From: Paenibacillus sp. FSL W8-0426
Lineage (GTDB): Bacteria > Bacillota > Bacilli > Paenibacillales > Paenibacillaceae
DNA length: 64,000 nt
NCBI RefSeq assembly: GCF_037969725.1
Contig: NZ_CP150203.1
Coordinates: 3,178,001-3,242,000 of the forward strand
Direction: 5' to 3'
The stretch's first letter is position 1. Each line of letters opens with the position of its first letter. This document shows, piece by piece, positions 63,785 through 64,000 of this stretch. The notes under the pieces were generated by a model, which had not been told where the DNA came from, did not search any database, and worked only from the letters and a program-made list of their open reading frames with translations. The translations under genes and the position numbers were made by a program.

Positions 63785-64000
63785 ATGAACAAACAAATTT
63801 TGTCAGGCATTAAGCCTAGCGGCGACTTGAATATTGGAGGTTATGGCGGGGCACTCAGTCAATTCGTCCAGTATCAACATGATTTTGAGTGTTTTTTCTT
63901 CGTTCCTGATTTGCATGCCATCACTGTGCCGCAGGATCCGCAACAATTGGCACGGCGGACCAGAGAAATCGCGGCGTTCTATATTGCGGCCGGCATTGAC
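63785..64000 (+). CDS. trpS: Tryptophanyl-tRNA synthetase (N-terminal 72 codons, variant signature)
   Basis: Charges tRNA-Trp. The window shows 72 residues; the rest runs out of view. Class I TrpRS marks are SGIKPSG (residues 7-13), IGGYGGALSQF (17-27) and VPDLHAITVPQDP (near 40-52). In Bacillus-type TrpRS the first is usually SGIQPSG and the ATP-site motif is TIGNY; here the Gln is Lys 10 and the Asn is Gly 19 (Thr is Asn 16). Lys at the first site is known to make Streptomyces TrpRS1 resistant to indolmycin. SD AGAGGAGGAA is strong. Regulation is by the T-box upstream. Confidence 0.93.
   Translation, partial: MNKQILSGIKPSGDLNIGGYGGALSQFVQYQHDFECFFFVPDLHAITVPQDPQQLARRTREIAAFYIAAGID

Overview
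The window looks like chromosome from a spore-forming, Gram-positive, Paenibacillus-like bacterium. It carries a GerA/GerC/GerB-type germination operon behind a sigma-G-like promoter, an S-layer-homology (SLH) anchored surface protein, YesM/YesN-type and AraC regulators beside LplB/LplC/lipoprotein sugar importers, a T-box leader before trpS, NrdR boxes before nrdIEF, and Shine-Dalgarno (SD) sequences of the AGGAGG type with frequent TTG and GTG starts. No phage, CRISPR array or insertion-sequence transposase was seen. All functions come from reading motifs and family resemblance; no search was run.

Layout. 1-10813: plant-polysaccharide locus A, with the end of an ABC sugar importer (permease cut by the window edge, second permease, binding lipoprotein), a GH95 fucosidase-like enzyme, a GH78 rhamnosidase, an MFS transporter and an AraC regulator. 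10930-16453: a lone HpaB-like flavin monooxygenase, a HelD-like helicase and two acetyltransferases. 17143-20709: a large secreted PHP-domain protein with SLH repeats. 20836-24277: class Ib ribonucleotide reductase (nrdI-nrdE-nrdF, minus strand) with paired NrdR boxes in its promoter. 24425-26973: acetyltransferases, a decayed AraC fragment and a seven-blade RCC1-like protein. 27336-33811: an accessory cluster of glycosyltransferase, class III aminotransferase, zinc dehydrogenase, MFS, DUF1349-like protein and HAD phosphatase, facing an AraC regulator. 34976-40051: a Fur-boxed haem-monooxygenase-like gene, a LysR/EamA divergent pair, a DapA-family aldolase, a YczE-like membrane protein and a PaiA-like acetyltransferase. 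40275-53174: polysaccharide locus B, with a YesM/YesN two-component system, a complete ABC importer, a GH106-like enzyme, an alpha/beta hydrolase, a GH105 unsaturated glucuronyl hydrolase and an AraC regulator; the mix suggests rhamnogalacturonan. 53316-57817: sporulation and germination block. 57961-64000: YitT protein, YdeI-like protein, five tRNAs (Asn, Glu, Met, Thr, Leu), a secreted protein, an EamA transporter, and a Trp T-box with the first 72 codons of trpS.

Most notable: (1) the trpS start encodes a variant active site (Lys for the usual Gln in SGIxPSG, and IGG in place of IGN) under a T-box, a pattern that recalls inducible indolmycin-resistant TrpRS enzymes; (2) four copies of a 90-230 bp intergenic repeat whose terminal and internal hairpins change in a compensatory way, one copy supplying the C-terminal tail and stop codon of a membrane-protein gene; (3) an aminotransferase/dehydrogenase/phosphatase/glycosyltransferase/exporter cluster that may make an amino sugar; (4) divergent sigma-G-like promoters between the germination operon and a 32% glutamine protein.
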